The notes: a model not told the origin generated them from the sequence alone. A stretch of DNA of 64,000 bases from Pectobacterium actinidiae (GCF_000803315.1 NZ_JRMH01000001.1:3410001-3474000); one strand, 5' to 3'. Numbered from the stretch's first letter, positions 10,213 to 20,997 are shown. A program made the numbers and translations.

Positions 10213-10563
10213 ATGATGAAATACAGTTATGCCTTAGCTGTAATTCTTTTAATAACAGCATGCCAAAGCAACACCCCATCGCTACCCGCTAAAAGTGAGT
10301 CAGGCTTCTGGTTCGAAACAGGTTATCAGGATGCCATCTCTGGCATGGTCGTAAAAGACGACAGCACTTTGCAGGAATGGTTTGGTAATCCTCAGGTCGA
10401 CCGTGAAACCTATCTACGTGGATATCAGGCCGGACAGTCGGCTTTTTGTGATACAAATAACATAGAAGAATGGGGAAAAGCAGGGAAAAACTTTCCCGCT
10501 AGCTGCGATGGCGTAGAGAATGCGGAGACACTGCGAACTCACTGGCAGCAGAGCCTGCCTTAA
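10213..10563 (+). CDS. yfiL: YfiL-like lipoprotein (DUF2799)
   Basis: Small secreted lipoprotein of unknown function. The signal peptide ends in LITAC with Cys17 as lipid anchor; the mature part has FWFETGYQDAISGMVV, a repeated GY-x-AG motif and two cysteines (FCDTNN, ASCDGV) that could form a disulfide. E. coli carries yfiL next to aroF, which supports the name. I prefer the ATG-ATG start behind GAAGG over the longer reading from 10174, because only this start gives a clean signal peptide. Confidence 0.7.
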   Translation: MMKYSYALAVILLITACQSNTPSLPAKSESGFWFETGYQDAISGMVVKDDSTLQEWFGNPQVDRETYLRGYQAGQSAFCDTNNIEEWGKAGKNFPASCDGVENAETLRTHWQQSLP

Positions 10564-10732
10564 CATCCTCCCGAAGAGAAAACGATGATCCATACTCATC
10601 AGCAATTTAGCTGGCAAATCGCTATGGCTCATCGTATCTGGTAACAATTCCACTCATTTTTGTACTCACACAGAAATACGTCAGACATACCTCCCCTCTA
10701 TTATCACTCACATTAAATAGTCACATTAAGTT

Positions 10733-10792
10733 ATTAACAATCTGATACTGAGATAGAGAAAATCATATCTCACTGATAGTTAACGTTATTAT
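10733..10792. repeat. Large imperfect palindrome before the methyltransferase gene
   Basis: GTTAAC-like and GAGATA segments are mirrored: TTAACAATCTGATACTGAGA lies opposite TATCTCACTGATAGTTAA around a 10-base centre. It ends about 35 bases before the gene start, so an operator for a dimeric regulator or a strong RNA hairpin in the leader are both possible. The rest of the gap 10564-10825 shows no gene. Confidence 0.55.
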
Positions 10793-10825
10793 TTACGATC
10801 GCGATTGACATTATGGAGTACGCAC

Positions 10826-11764
10826 ATGTCCGGTTCAAGCAAGCCTCGTAACTCGTCTCCAAATAACGTCCCAAGACTCTTATCACATGCTACCTCATCA
10901 CAGGAAAGTCATGATGAACGAGTCACCGCGGTAAAGGACAACATTATCGAGTCTGGAGACCATCTCGGCATTTCCGTAAAAGAGCAACTCGCGCTTCTGG
11001 ATGCTTTTTCCCACCTCGAGTTAGGCCAGTTTTTACTCAAACATCATGGGTTAAATGCGCACTGGACACATAATGTGATAGCACATCGACCCACTCACTA
11101 CATTAATTCGCTCGAAGAAATTATCTACACCCAGTTACCCAATGTTTTGGCGACGCGCGAACGATTCGGTATTTTCCAACGCCTGCTTCAAGAACTTTTG
11201 CGCCCAGATGCCGTCATGGTATCCGTCCCTTGCGGTGTCATGGCCGATTTACTACTGCTGGACTATACACGGCATCGAGATGTGAAATTAATCGGGATCG
11301 ATCTGGATAAACAGGCGCTAGAAGAAGCTTATAAACTTGCCAGCCAGCAAGGGTTAGAAAACCAGATTTCGTTGGTGCTTACGGATGCCTGGACAATAGA
11401 TTTGGCAGCACAGGCAGATGTGATTACCAGCAATGGACTCAATGTTTACGAGCAAGATGATGACAAAGTCACCGAACTTTACCGCGTTTTTTACTCTGGA
11501 CTGAAGCCAGGAGGCACATTGATAACCAGTTTTATGACACCTCCTCCTACGCTGTCCCAAGATTCTCCGTGGATAAACACCAATCCGAAATTGCTAACCC
11601 TCCAATATGTGCTTTTCTCACGTATTATTGGGGCAACATGGACAGCGTTTCGAACCCACCAAAAAACACAGTCGCAGCTAGAGCAGGCAGGGTTTACAGA
11701 TATTCAGTTCATTAACGATCATATGCATATGTACCCAACAGTCATCGCGAATAAGCCATTCTGA
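10826..11764 (+). CDS. Class I SAM-dependent methyltransferase
   Basis: Predicted S-adenosylmethionine methyltransferase with unknown substrate, 312 residues. The Rossmann core is visible from about residue 130: VMVSVPCGVMADLLLLDY replaces the usual E/DxGxGxG loop, followed by the acidic strand end LIGIDLDKQALEEA, VLTDAWTIDL, DVITSNGLNVYEQ and LKPGGTLITSFM. The first 50 residues are Ser/Asn-rich and look disordered. The start chosen is the ATG 7 bases behind GGAG; a longer reading from 10805 lacks a ribosome site. It stands alone, with a large palindrome upstream and a terminator downstream. The substrate cannot be told from the sequence. Confidence 0.75.
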   Translation: MSGSSKPRNSSPNNVPRLLSHATSSQESHDERVTAVKDNIIESGDHLGISVKEQLALLDAFSHLELGQFLLKHHGLNAHWTHNVIAHRPTHYINSLEEIIYTQLPNVLATRERFGIFQRLLQELLRPDAVMVSVPCGVMADLLLLDYTRHRDVKLIGIDLDKQALEEAYKLASQQGLENQISLVLTDAWTIDLAAQADVITSNGLNVYEQDDDKVTELYRVFYSGLKPGGTLITSFMTPPPTLSQDSPWINTNPKLLTLQYVLFSRIIGATWTAFRTHQKTQSQLEQAGFTDIQFINDHMHMYPTVIANKPF

Positions 11765-11914
11765 ACAGAGTAAAAACGGCATCAACACAATATTTTGATC
11801 GCCGTAACCGATCAATATTGAAAAATTGATCTGTATAAACGTTTATAAAATAACCACATCTAATGTCATCATGGTACTGAAATTCCAACAATAATGATGG
11901 CACCAGGGAAAGCG

Positions 11915-11942
11915 AAGCCCACCAAGATGGTGGGCTTTTTAC
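11915..11942 (+). terminator. Terminator of the methyltransferase gene
   Basis: AAGCCCACC and GGTGGGCTT stems followed by TTTT. The remainder of the 357-base gap between the methyltransferase and rplS genes holds only this and the rplS terminator. Confidence 0.8.
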
Positions 11943-12051
11943 TGCCAACACGGCTCATTATGTAGACTCGAACTTTAAGCCAAGTACTTATTTTCAGAAA
12001 GAGAGCGACCATACAGCCATTCTCTGTGGACATTTTGCGGCAATCAGGCAT

Positions 12052-12083
12052 AAAAAAAGGGCTTAGCCTCTGGCTAAACCCCT
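12052..12083 (-). terminator. Terminator of the rpsP-rimM-trmD-rplS operon
   Basis: On the minus strand GGGGTTTAGCC pairs with GGCTAAGCCC and is followed by seven T residues, about 40 bases past the rplS stop. Confidence 0.9.
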
Positions 12084-12121
12084 TATTAATAACAACTTTC
12101 GGATGTTGCGAAAGCGCTATC

Positions 12122-12484
<363 letters not shown>

Positions 12485-12532
12485 CTAGGTAAACTGATAG
12501 TTGGGTTCGCCAGGTCAAACCAGCGTAACCAC

Positions 12533-13288
12533 CTAATACTCTTGTTGCTCAGACTGATATTCACGTTGGAATTCAGCCAGCAACCTTGTTTGCTCGTCAG
12601 TCAGAGCTAGGCTTTTCAGAAGTTCAGGTCTTCTAAGCCAGGTTCGGCCCAGCGACTGCTTCAATCGCCAGCGGCGTATTTCCGCATGGTTGCCAGACAG
12701 TAACACTGCCGGAACGTCCATGCCTTCCAGTATTTCAGGGCGTGTAAAATGAGGACAATCCAGCAATCCATCAGCAAAAGAATCTTCTTCTGCTGAAGCC
12801 TGATGCCCCAGAACGCCCGGTATAAAGCGGGCAACGGAGTCAATCAGGGTCATCGCTGGCAGTTCCCCACCGCTGAGTACGTAATCGCCTATCGACCATT
12901 CTTCATCGATTTCGGTTTTAATTACGCGCTCATCAATCCCTTCGTACCGTCCACAGACCAGAATCATCTTCTGGTTCGTAGCGAGTTGATGTACGCCTTG
13001 CTGATCTAATTTACGGCCCTGAGGTGATAAATAAATCACTTTCACGCCTTCGCCTGCCGCTGCTTTTGCTGCGTGGATCGCATCCCGTAAAGGTTGCACC
13101 ATCATCAGCATTCCGGGGCCACCGCCATAAGGTCGATCGTCCACGGTGCGATGCCGATCGTAAGTGAAATCGCGAGGACTCCAATACTGTACGTTCAGCA
13201 GGCCATTTTTAACTGCCCGGCCAGTGACTCCGTAATCAGTAATTGCCCGGAACATCTCTGGAAACAGGCTAATCACCCCAATCCACAT
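12533..13288 (-). CDS. trmD: tRNA (guanine-37-N1) methyltransferase TrmD
   Basis: Methylates G37 next to the anticodon and prevents +1 frameshifting; a SPOUT-class enzyme with a trefoil knot. The knot and SAM-binding segments [27 protein letters not shown] and the catalytic-loop segment [14 protein letters not shown] are present. I start at [13 protein letters not shown], the family's usual start, behind GGAACGAG; the open frame runs 19 codons further upstream but overlaps rimM. Length is then 251 residues, near the 255 of E. coli. Confidence 0.96.
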   Translation of the reverse strand: MWIGVISLFPEMFRAITDYGVTGRAVKNGLLNVQYWSPRDFTYDRHRTVDDRPYGGGPGMLMMVQPLRDAIHAAKAAAGEGVKVIYLSPQGRKLDQQGVHQLATNQKMILVCGRYEGIDERVIKTEIDEEWSIGDYVLSGGELPAMTLIDSVARFIPGVLGHQASAEEDSFADGLLDCPHFTRPEILEGMDVPAVLLSGNHAEIRRWRLKQSLGRTWLRRPELLKSLALTDEQTRLLAEFQREYQSEQQEY

Positions 13289-13326
13289 AGTCTCGTTCCG
13301 CTGGGTACTACTGGTCGATTCAGAGT

Positions 13327-13875
13327 TCAAAAACCAGGATCCCAATCTACTTCAATAGTTTGAGCAGAAAGGTCGACGCGCTTAACAACCTGTTCAGTGA
13401 GGAACGGAACCAGCCGTTCCTTGACTCCGAAGGCATCTTTCAGGTTGGCCTTTATTACCATCACATCGTTTGAGCCAGTTTCCATCATGTCGATGATTTT
13501 ACCTAACTCATAACCGGTTACGGTCACGACCTGACAGCCAATAAGATCCTTCCAGTAATAATCACCTTCGCCCAGATCGGGCAGTTGTGACGAATCTACG
13601 ACAATTTCACAATTGGTCAGTAAATTAGCCGCATCACGGTCATCAGCACCTTTCACTTTGATGATGAGATCCTGATTGTGATACTTCCAGCCTTCAATCT
13701 CGACAAGCTGCCAACCGCTTTTACTCTGGATGAACCAAGGTTGATAATCAAAAATGCTCTCGGCATCTTCGGTGGATGAAAACACTCTGAGCCAACCTCG
13801 GATGCCATATGCCGACCCAATCTTCCCCATCACAATCGGGTTAACGGGAGGTTTTGGGCTGAGTTGATTGCTCAT
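13327..13875 (-). CDS. rimM: Ribosome maturation factor RimM
   Basis: Assists maturation of the 30S head around S19. An N-terminal RimM beta-barrel ([17 protein letters not shown]) and C-terminal PRC-barrel ([13 protein letters not shown] to IEVDWDPGF) are both complete. I choose the ATG giving MSNQLSP, 5 bases behind GGTGG, which yields 182 residues as in E. coli; a GTG three codons upstream is also open. It is the second gene of the rpsP operon, 18 bases after rpsP. Confidence 0.96.
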   Translation of the reverse strand: MSNQLSPKPPVNPIVMGKIGSAYGIRGWLRVFSSTEDAESIFDYQPWFIQSKSGWQLVEIEGWKYHNQDLIIKVKGADDRDAANLLTNCEIVVDSSQLPDLGEGDYYWKDLIGCQVVTVTGYELGKIIDMMETGSNDVMVIKANLKDAFGVKERLVPFLTEQVVKRVDLSAQTIEVDWDPGF

Positions 13876-13893
13876 TATCACCACCGCAACAGA

Positions 13894-14142
13894 TTATGCT
13901 GCTTTTTTAGCGTCTTTGATCAGCGAAGATACGCGATCAGACACAGTTGCACCCAGACCAAGCCAATGCTCGATACGATCCAGATCCAGACGCAGGGCTT
14001 CTGCTTGACCAGATGCGATTGGGTTGAAGAAACCTACACGCTCGATGAAACGACCATCACGCGCATTGCGGCTATCGGTCACGACTACTTGATAGAAGGG
14101 GCGTTTTTTCGCGCCGCCACGTGCCAAACGAATTGTTACCAT
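13894..14142 (-). CDS. rpsP: 30S ribosomal protein S16
   Basis: Small-subunit assembly protein; 82 residues beginning [20 protein letters not shown], the standard S16 signature, and ending in a Lys/Ala tail. First gene of the rpsP-rimM-trmD-rplS operon. Confidence 0.98.
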   Translation of the reverse strand: MVTIRLARGGAKKRPFYQVVVTDSRNARDGRFIERVGFFNPIASGQAEALRLDLDRIEHWLGLGATVSDRVSSLIKDAKKAA

Positions 14143-14219
14143 AACATCCTCTTTAGTGAATAAAACAACTGGGCCCCATCGAGGAACGGAGCCCAGTATG
14201 TCATATAAAAAGCCCGAAA

Positions 14220-14247
14220 ATTTTACTCATTTTGGCGCAAAAAGCAA
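14220..14247 (-). promoter_or_regulatory. Promoter of the rpsP operon
   Basis: On the minus strand TTGCTT, a 16-base spacer and TAAAAT form a sigma-70 promoter. The leader that follows contains a long inverted repeat (ACTGGGC / GCCCAGT, 14168-14197) just before rpsP, which could act in leader folding. Confidence 0.6.
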
Positions 14248-14299
14248 TCTAAAGCGTATAATCACGCCAAGAGTTTCTCTACACCATCGATTTCGGTGC

Positions 14300-15661
14300 T
14301 TAGCGCCCAGGGAATCCAGGTGGCATCATCCCTTTCATACCGCGCATCATTTTCGCTAAACCGCCGTTCTTCATCTTCTTCATCATTCGTTGCATATCAT
14401 CAAACTGTTTCAGAAGACGGTTCACGTCCTGTACCTGCATACCGGAACCCTGCGCGATACGGCGTTTGCGCGAACCTTTAATAATCTCAGGTTTGGCACG
14501 CTCCTGACGCGTCATCGAATTAATGATCGCCTCCATACGCACCAGCACCTTGTCATCCATTTGTGATTTAACATTATCAGGCAGTTGGCCCATGCCCGGC
14601 ATTTTACTCATCATGCTCGCCATGCCGCCCATATTGCGCATTTGCTTAAGCTGGTCCAGGAAATCGGTCAAATCGAATCCATCGCCCTTCTTCAGCTTAT
14701 TGGCAAGCTTTTCTGCCTGTGTACGATCGACCTTGCTTTCAATATCTTCGATCAGTGAAAGCACATCGCCCATACCGAGAATGCGTGATGCGACGCGCTC
14801 AGGGTAGAACGGCTCCAGCGCTTCGGTTTTTTCGCCGACGCCGAGGAATTTAATTGGCTTGCCTGTAATATGGCGGATAGACAACGCCGCACCGCCGCGG
14901 GCGTCACCATCAATTTTGGTGAGGATTACACCAGTCAGCGGCAGCGCCTCATTAAAAGCTTTCGCCGTATTCGCCGCATCCTGCCCCGTCATGGCATCAA
15001 CCACAAACAGCGTTTCAACTGGATTAATCGCCGCGTGAACCTGCTTGATTTCATCCATCATCGCGTCGTCAACGTGGAGACGACCCGCGGTATCGACTAA
15101 CAAGACATCATAGAACTTCAGCTTCGCGTGCTGTAACGCCCGCTGTACGATAGCAAGTGGCTTTTCCTGCACGTCTGACGGGAAGAAATCGACACCCACC
15201 TGCTCTGCCAACGTTTCCAATTGTTTAATCGCTGCCGGGCGATAAACGTCAGCAGAAACCACCAGCACTTTTTTCTTCTGCTTTTCGCGCAGGAATTTAC
15301 CCAGCTTGCCTACGCTGGTGGTTTTACCTGCACCTTGCAGGCCGGCCATCAGAACAACTGCTGGCGGCTGAGCGGCAAGATTCAGCTCGGCGTTGATTTC
15401 ACCCATTGCGCTGACGAGTTCGTTTTTAACAATCTTGACGAACTCCTGACCCGGCGTCAGGCTTTTGTTGACCTCATGTCCAACAGCACGTTCTTTGACA
15501 CGATTGATAAAATCACGCACCACGGGTAACGCGACGTCGGCTTCCAGTAATGCCATACGCACTTCACGCAGCGTTTCTTTGATGTTTTCTTCAGTCAACC
15601 GCCCGCGGCCGCTGATATTGCGCAATGTGCGCGAGAGTCGATCGGTTAAATTTTCAAACAT
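14300..15661 (-). CDS. ffh: Signal recognition particle protein Ffh
   Basis: GTPase of the signal recognition particle; binds 4.5S RNA and hydrophobic signal sequences and hands ribosomes to FtsY. N domain helices (1-90), G domain with P-loop GLQGAGKTT (107-115), DTAGRLH and TKIDGDARGG, then the methionine-rich M domain (from about 325) with GSGMQVQDVNRLLKQFDDMQ and a Met/Gly-rich tail. Length 453 residues is standard. Divergent from ypjD. Confidence 0.98.
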   Translation of the reverse strand: MFENLTDRLSRTLRNISGRGRLTEENIKETLREVRMALLEADVALPVVRDFINRVKERAVGHEVNKSLTPGQEFVKIVKNELVSAMGEINAELNLAAQPPAVVLMAGLQGAGKTTSVGKLGKFLREKQKKKVLVVSADVYRPAAIKQLETLAEQVGVDFFPSDVQEKPLAIVQRALQHAKLKFYDVLLVDTAGRLHVDDAMMDEIKQVHAAINPVETLFVVDAMTGQDAANTAKAFNEALPLTGVILTKIDGDARGGAALSIRHITGKPIKFLGVGEKTEALEPFYPERVASRILGMGDVLSLIEDIESKVDRTQAEKLANKLKKGDGFDLTDFLDQLKQMRNMGGMASMMSKMPGMGQLPDNVKSQMDDKVLVRMEAIINSMTRQERAKPEIIKGSRKRRIAQGSGMQVQDVNRLLKQFDDMQRMMKKMKNGGLAKMMRGMKGMMPPGFPGR

Positions 15662-15829
15662 ATCTCATGCTCAACGTAAGACAGGCCGCAAGGCGACACG
15701 AATGGAAGAGATTATACACAAAAGCGGCAACGATCTCAGCGCTGCTGATGGAGAACTGTTGGTGCCCACGGCGACTAACGCTATACTGATTCTCTATTTT
15801 ACCTAGTTGATATTTAATAACCTATTTGT

Positions 15830-16624
15830 ATGTCTGTTTTCGCTATTGTGGCGCTTGTCGCCTACACACTCAGCCTCGGACTGATTATCCCCAGTCTGCT
15901 GCGCAAGAACAGTGCATATCGTCGGCTGGCAATACTCTCGGCCAGCGCTGCGCTACTCTGTCATGCGGTGGCGCTCTATCAACGCATTTTCGATGTGCAG
16001 GTGGGGCAAAACCTCAGCCTGCTGAATATCGGTTCGCTGGTCAGTCTCATTATCTGTACGGTGATGACGATTGTCGCAGCGCGCGATCGCGGCTGGTTTA
16101 TTCTCCCTGTCGTCTACACCTTTGCGTTGATCAATCTGGCCTTTGCCAGCTTCATGCCGAGTGAATTTATTACGCATCTGGAAGCGTCACCGGGTTTGAT
16201 GATCCATATCGGTCTGGCACTTTTCTCTTATGCGACCTTGCTGATTGCGGCACTTTATGCGCTCCAGCTTGCCTTGCTTGATTATCTGCTCAAGAACAAA
16301 AAGTTGGGGTTTGCAGCTGACATGCCGCCACTGATGGGCATTGAACGTAAGATGTTTCACATCACGCAGATTGGCGTCATCCTGCTCACGTTGACGCTCT
16401 GTACCGGTTTGTTTTATATGGATGACCTGATCGATAACAAAGAGAACCTGCACAAGGCCGTCTTCTCCCTGTTTGCCTGGTTCATCTATATTCTGTTGCT
16501 CTGGGGGCATTACCACGAAGGGTGGCGGGGACGGCGCGTCGTCTGGTTCAGCCTGATTGGCGCACTGATGCTGACGCTGTCCTACTTCGGCAGCCGGGTT
16601 ATACAGCACTTCCTCGCGGTCTGA
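15830..16624 (+). CDS. ypjD: Inner membrane protein YpjD, CcsA/CcmC-like fold
   Basis: Integral membrane protein of the cytochrome c assembly (CcsA-like) family with about eight hydrophobic segments (starting VFAIVALVAYTLSLGLIIP) and conserved histidines (LCHAVALY, MIHIGLALFSY, WGHYHEGW). E. coli ypjD sits next to ffh; its product has been linked to cation/magnesium homeostasis together with CorB-type proteins, but heme handling is not proven. No corB/yfjD gene follows here: the next gene is luxS, convergent. Confidence 0.88.
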   Translation: MSVFAIVALVAYTLSLGLIIPSLLRKNSAYRRLAILSASAALLCHAVALYQRIFDVQVGQNLSLLNIGSLVSLIICTVMTIVAARDRGWFILPVVYTFALINLAFASFMPSEFITHLEASPGLMIHIGLALFSYATLLIAALYALQLALLDYLLKNKKLGFAADMPPLMGIERKMFHITQIGVILLTLTLCTGLFYMDDLIDNKENLHKAVFSLFAWFIYILLLWGHYHEGWRGRRVVWFSLIGALMLTLSYFGSRVIQHFLAV

Positions 16625-16640
16625 CACATTCACGAGCACA

Positions 16641-16674
16641 AAAAAAGAGAGCCAACATTCGGCTCTCTTTTTTA
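16641..16674. terminator. Bidirectional terminator between ypjD and luxS
   Basis: AAAGAGAGCC and GGCTCTCTTT stems bounded by A and T runs on the two sides, so it can stop transcription from both convergent genes. Confidence 0.9.
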
Positions 16675-16693
16675 TCTGCGCATATCCAACAAA

Positions 16694-17209
16694 TTAGATA
16701 TGTAGCTCAGCCAGTTTATCTTTCGGCAGCGCCAGATCGTCATTTTGGTTGATACCAATATCGTGATCCACGATGTGCTGAGCAATTTCCTGCGCTTCCT
16801 TCAGTGAATGCATCTCATAGGTGCCACACTGAAATTCGTTCAGCTCAGGAATTTTACGCTGGTCAGTCACTTTCAGAACATCCGCCATCGCCGCTTTCCA
16901 GGAATCGGCAACGCGTTGCTCATCAGGCGTACCAATCAAGCTCATGTAGAAACCGGTACGGCATCCCATCGGAGAAATGTCGATAATTTCAACACCATCA
17001 CCGTTTAAATGATCGCGCATAAAGCCTGCAAACAGGTGCTCTAACGTATGGATGCCGCGCTCTGGCATGACTTCGATGTTCGGACGACAGAAGCGCAGGT
17101 CAAATACAGTGATATTGTCGCCATGAGGGGTTTTCATGGTTTTAGCGACCCGAACTGCGGGGGCGGCCATACGGGTATGGTCAACGGTAAAGCTATCTAG
17201 TAACGGCAT
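16694..17209 (-). CDS. luxS: S-ribosylhomocysteine lyase, AI-2 synthase
   Basis: Splits S-ribosylhomocysteine to homocysteine and DPD, the precursor of autoinducer-2, within the activated methyl cycle. The metal ligands His54 and His58 (HTLEH) and Cys128 (FQCGTYEMH) and the Cys83 loop (MGCRTGFY) are intact in a protein of 171 residues. It is separated from gshA by the small RNA gene micA on the other strand. Confidence 0.98.
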   Translation of the reverse strand: MPLLDSFTVDHTRMAAPAVRVAKTMKTPHGDNITVFDLRFCRPNIEVMPERGIHTLEHLFAGFMRDHLNGDGVEIIDISPMGCRTGFYMSLIGTPDEQRVADSWKAAMADVLKVTDQRKIPELNEFQCGTYEMHSLKEAQEIAQHIVDHDIGINQNDDLALPKDKLAELHI

Positions 17210-17252
17210 AATGCCACCTCCTCATAGAAAAAATTCATTTTTTCTCGTTTCC

Positions 17253-17281
17253 GAGAACTTTTCCTTTTTATGCGGGTCTGA
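17253..17281 (+). promoter_or_regulatory. Sigma-E promoter of micA
   Basis: GAGAACTT followed after 16 bases by TCTGA matches the sigma-E (RpoE) consensus GGAACTT / TCTGA, and lies 7 bases before the expected MicA 5' end. Envelope stress control of MicA is established in E. coli. Confidence 0.8.
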
Positions 17282-17287
17282 CTTACT

Positions 17288-17360
17288 GAAAGACGCGCAT
17301 TTATTATCATCATCCCTATTAGAGATGTTTATTTGGCCACAGTTTCTGTGGCCTTTTCTT
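17288..17360 (+). ncRNA. micA: Hfq-dependent small RNA MicA (SraD)
   Basis: The 73-base segment starts GAAAGACGCGCATTTATTAT, nearly identical to the E. coli MicA 5' seed that pairs with the ompA translation start, and ends in the hairpin GGCCACAG / CTGTGGCC with a T-rich tail. It occupies the same site as in E. coli, between luxS and gshA on the opposite strand. The T-tail abuts the gshA stop codon. It represses ompA and other envelope mRNAs during sigma-E stress. Confidence 0.92.
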
Positions 17361-17361
17361 T

Positions 17362-18930
<1,569 letters not shown>

Positions 18931-18997
18931 TTAAAATGTAATGGTTGTAAGCATAATTGAAACTCAGCAGCACTCACCAGTTCACATTGCAATCTGG

Positions 18998-19426
18998 TTA
19001 AGACCACCACGCCATCCCCTGTAACGTTATACCGGTCAATACGATATACCGCAGCGCTTTTCCAATACCAATGAAAACCGCCGATTGCACCCAGGGCATG
19101 CGTAGCCAACCCGCTAACACGCACAATAAATCGCCTACTACCGGCACCCAGCTAAATAACAGCGCAGCACAGCCATAGCGCTGTAACCAGCGCATGGCCA
19201 CCGTATACCCAGCTTGCTGTTTTGGCTGAGGGAGTAAGCGCCCTATAAAAATATTTGTTAACCCGCCCAGCGTATTTCCTACCGTTGCCACAGCGATCAA
19301 CAGATAGGGTTTTGCGCTGTCAGCAAGCAATAACGTTACCAGTAGCACTTCCGAGCTACCAGGCAGCAATGTTGCACTGAGCAGACTACTCCAGAAAAGA
19401 GAGAAAACAGCCCAGAACTCACTCAC
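18998..19426 (-). CDS. yqaA: YqaA-family (SNARE-associated/DedA-like) membrane protein
   Basis: Small inner membrane protein (142 residues) with several hydrophobic helices and the VTT/DedA-like segments SATLLPGSSEVLLV, ATVGNTLGGLTNIFIGR and SWVPVVGDLLCVLAGWLRM. Function unknown; the family relates to DedA flippase-like proteins. Its start overlaps the yqaB stop by four bases, so the two are translationally coupled, as in E. coli. Confidence 0.9.
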   Translation of the reverse strand: MSEFWAVFSLFWSSLLSATLLPGSSEVLLVTLLLADSAKPYLLIAVATVGNTLGGLTNIFIGRLLPQPKQQAGYTVAMRWLQRYGCAALLFSWVPVVGDLLCVLAGWLRMPWVQSAVFIGIGKALRYIVLTGITLQGMAWWS

Positions 19427-19992
19427 AATGTACGGACGTCAACCACGGCCATGTTAGCGCGCTTAGCGGCTTCAATACCGTAGTCCGCATCTTCAAACAC
19501 AATACAGTGTTCTGGTGCGACAGAAATCAATGTCGCGCAGCGCAGAAAGGTATCGGGGAAAGGCTTATGCTGAATAACATCATCAGCCCCAACGATTGCA
19601 TCAAAATAATCATTTAACCCCAAATGCGTTAGCAATCTATCAGCCATGCCATGCGTGCTACCCGTGCCAACTGCCATAGGACGCTGTCCGCGATAATGCT
19701 TAACAACATCAATCAGCGGCAGTGGTTTTACCGTATCCAGCAGCATTTCCTCAACGACAGCCGTTTTTTCCGCCGCGAGTTGGTGAGGATCAATATCAGC
19801 CTGATGGCTGTCGATAATACGCTGTGCAATACGCCAGGTGGGCGAGCCGTTCAATGCAGTCATGGCGCTGGCATCATATCTCATACCATATCGGGCAAGA
19901 ACCTGAACCCACGCTTTATGGTGCGTCGGTTCGGTATCAAGCAGGGTGCCATCCATATCAAAGATCAGCCCTTGATAGCGATCGTACATCAT
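19423..19992 (-). CDS. yqaB: HAD sugar phosphatase YqaB (fructose-1-P / 6-phosphogluconate)
   Basis: Haloacid dehalogenase superfamily phosphatase of 189 residues. Motif I DMDGTLLD gives nucleophile Asp12 and Asp14; motif II is GTGS; motif IV is IVFEDADYGIEAA. E. coli YqaB acts on fructose 1-phosphate and 6-phosphogluconate. First gene of the yqaB-yqaA pair. Confidence 0.93.
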   Translation of the reverse strand: MMYDRYQGLIFDMDGTLLDTEPTHHKAWVQVLARYGMRYDASAMTALNGSPTWRIAQRIIDSHQADIDPHQLAAEKTAVVEEMLLDTVKPLPLIDVVKHYRGQRPMAVGTGSTHGMADRLLTHLGLNDYFDAIVGADDVIQHKPFPDTFLRCATLISVAPEHCIVFEDADYGIEAAKRANMAVVDVRTL

Positions 19993-20315
19993 GGCTCCAT
20001 GATCACTGAAAAGAGAGCTTACTTTATCGTAAAGTGAAAACGTTGTCGCTGACTCAATAACCTTATAAAAAACAGGTTATTAACTCGATAGTAGTAAGAC
20101 AGCCTTCATTTACTCGTAGGCTTAATCTCAATAAAAGATAGGAAAGAGGTAAGAATTAATACACGGGAGTGGTGAAAAAATATCGTTCTGATATCAGCAA
20201 AATAGAAACCTAGCAGCTGTTGCTGCTAAAAGTAGGTAGAGAGCGGTTGTTAAAACAAAATTACTCTGCGCTTATTGATTAGCACTAAGGCTGGGGTGTT
20301 ATTTACATCGAGATA

Positions 20316-20392
20316 TGGTGCATCCGGGAGGATTCGAACCTCCGACCGCTCGGTTCGTAGCCGAGTACTCTATCCAGCTGAGCTACGGATGC
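20316..20392 (-). tRNA. tRNA-Arg (anticodon ACG), copy 3
   Basis: 77-base cloverleaf GCATCCG...CGGATGC with anticodon loop CTACGAA (ACG), T-loop GGTTCGAATCC and encoded CCA. Corresponds to the E. coli argV/Y/Z/Q repeat. The 273 bases from here to yqaB hold no gene that I can support. Confidence 0.97.
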
Positions 20393-20444
20393 AGAGTGTG
20401 GTGCAGAAATAAAGGGGTGAGCAATTAAACGAGAGACTTAAGAA

Positions 20445-20463
20445 TGGTGTATCCGGGAGGATT
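20445..20463 (-). pseudogene. tRNA-Arg 3'-end relic
   Basis: Nineteen bases match the 3' terminus of the neighbouring tRNA-Arg genes (CCA, acceptor strand and part of the T arm) with one mismatch, then similarity stops. The following stretch carries a hairpin CGTTGC-TAAA-GCAACG with TTTT on the plus strand. This looks like a scar of a lost tRNA copy or of an integration event. Confidence 0.75.
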
Positions 20464-20581
20464 ACTTGGCTTCGCCTCGCCCTTCGGCGCCGTTGCTAAA
20501 GCAACGTTTTCCTCCCTTGTACTTATAGGCCGAATGGGCTGATTACAAGAACAAGATAACAACCTTATCCATATCGAAATA

Positions 20582-20658
20582 TGGTGCATCCGGGAGGATT
20601 CGAACCTCCGACCGCTCGGTTCGTAGCCGAGTACTCTATCCAGCTGAGCTACGGATGC
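20582..20658 (-). tRNA. tRNA-Arg (anticodon ACG), copy 2
   Basis: Identical in sequence to the other two tRNA-Arg(ACG) genes here over all 77 bases including CCA; part of a single transcript starting at tRNA-Ser. Confidence 0.97.
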
Positions 20659-20728
20659 ATTAATAATTCTTCATCTACGACAAAACTTGCTTTCACTAAT
20701 TCACTTGCCTTGCAAAGGCAGTATTTAA

Positions 20729-20805
20729 TGGTGCATCCGGGAGGATTCGAACCTCCGACCGCTCGGTTCGTAGCCGAGTACTCTATCCAGCTGAGCTACG
20801 GATGC
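20729..20805 (-). tRNA. tRNA-Arg (anticodon ACG), copy 1
   Basis: 77-base tRNA-Arg(ACG) with encoded CCA, directly after tRNA-Ser in the transcript. Confidence 0.97.
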
Positions 20806-20813
20806 ATATTAAA

Positions 20814-20906
20814 TGGCGGTGAGGGAGGGATTCGAACCCTCGATGCAGCTTTTGACCGCATACTCCCTTAGCAGGGGAGCGCCTTCAGCCTCTCGGCCAC
20901 CTCACC
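20814..20906 (-). tRNA. serV: tRNA-Ser (anticodon GCT)
   Basis: 93-base class II tRNA with a long variable arm, anticodon loop CTGCTAA (GCT) and encoded CCA. First gene of the ser-arg tRNA operon next to csrA, matching E. coli serV-argVYZQ. Confidence 0.97.
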
Positions 20907-20969
20907 TTACATTACCTGATTCGCTACTAAGAACTTCTTGTTAGTGCTCACCGGTACTGCGTGGCGCAC

Positions 20970-20997
20970 ATATTACTTTCCCAGACTTATAAGTCAA
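20970..20997 (-). promoter_or_regulatory. Promoter of the tRNA-Ser/Arg operon
   Basis: TTGACT, a 16-base spacer and TAATAT, followed by a G/C-rich discriminator (GTGCGCC) typical of stringently controlled stable-RNA promoters; located about 65 bases before tRNA-Ser. Confidence 0.75.

Noticed and set aside
13289..13345. N-terminal extension of TrmD (19 codons)
   Set aside because: It would overlap the rimM stop region, has no ribosome site, and TrmD proteins start at MWIG.
16187..16639. 150-codon minus-strand ORF opposite ypjD
   Set aside because: Antisense of a conserved membrane protein gene; composition typical of shadow frames.
20581..20871. 96-codon ORF containing repeated [14 protein letters not shown]
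   Set aside because: This is translated tRNA-Arg and tRNA-Ser sequence, a well-known false protein.
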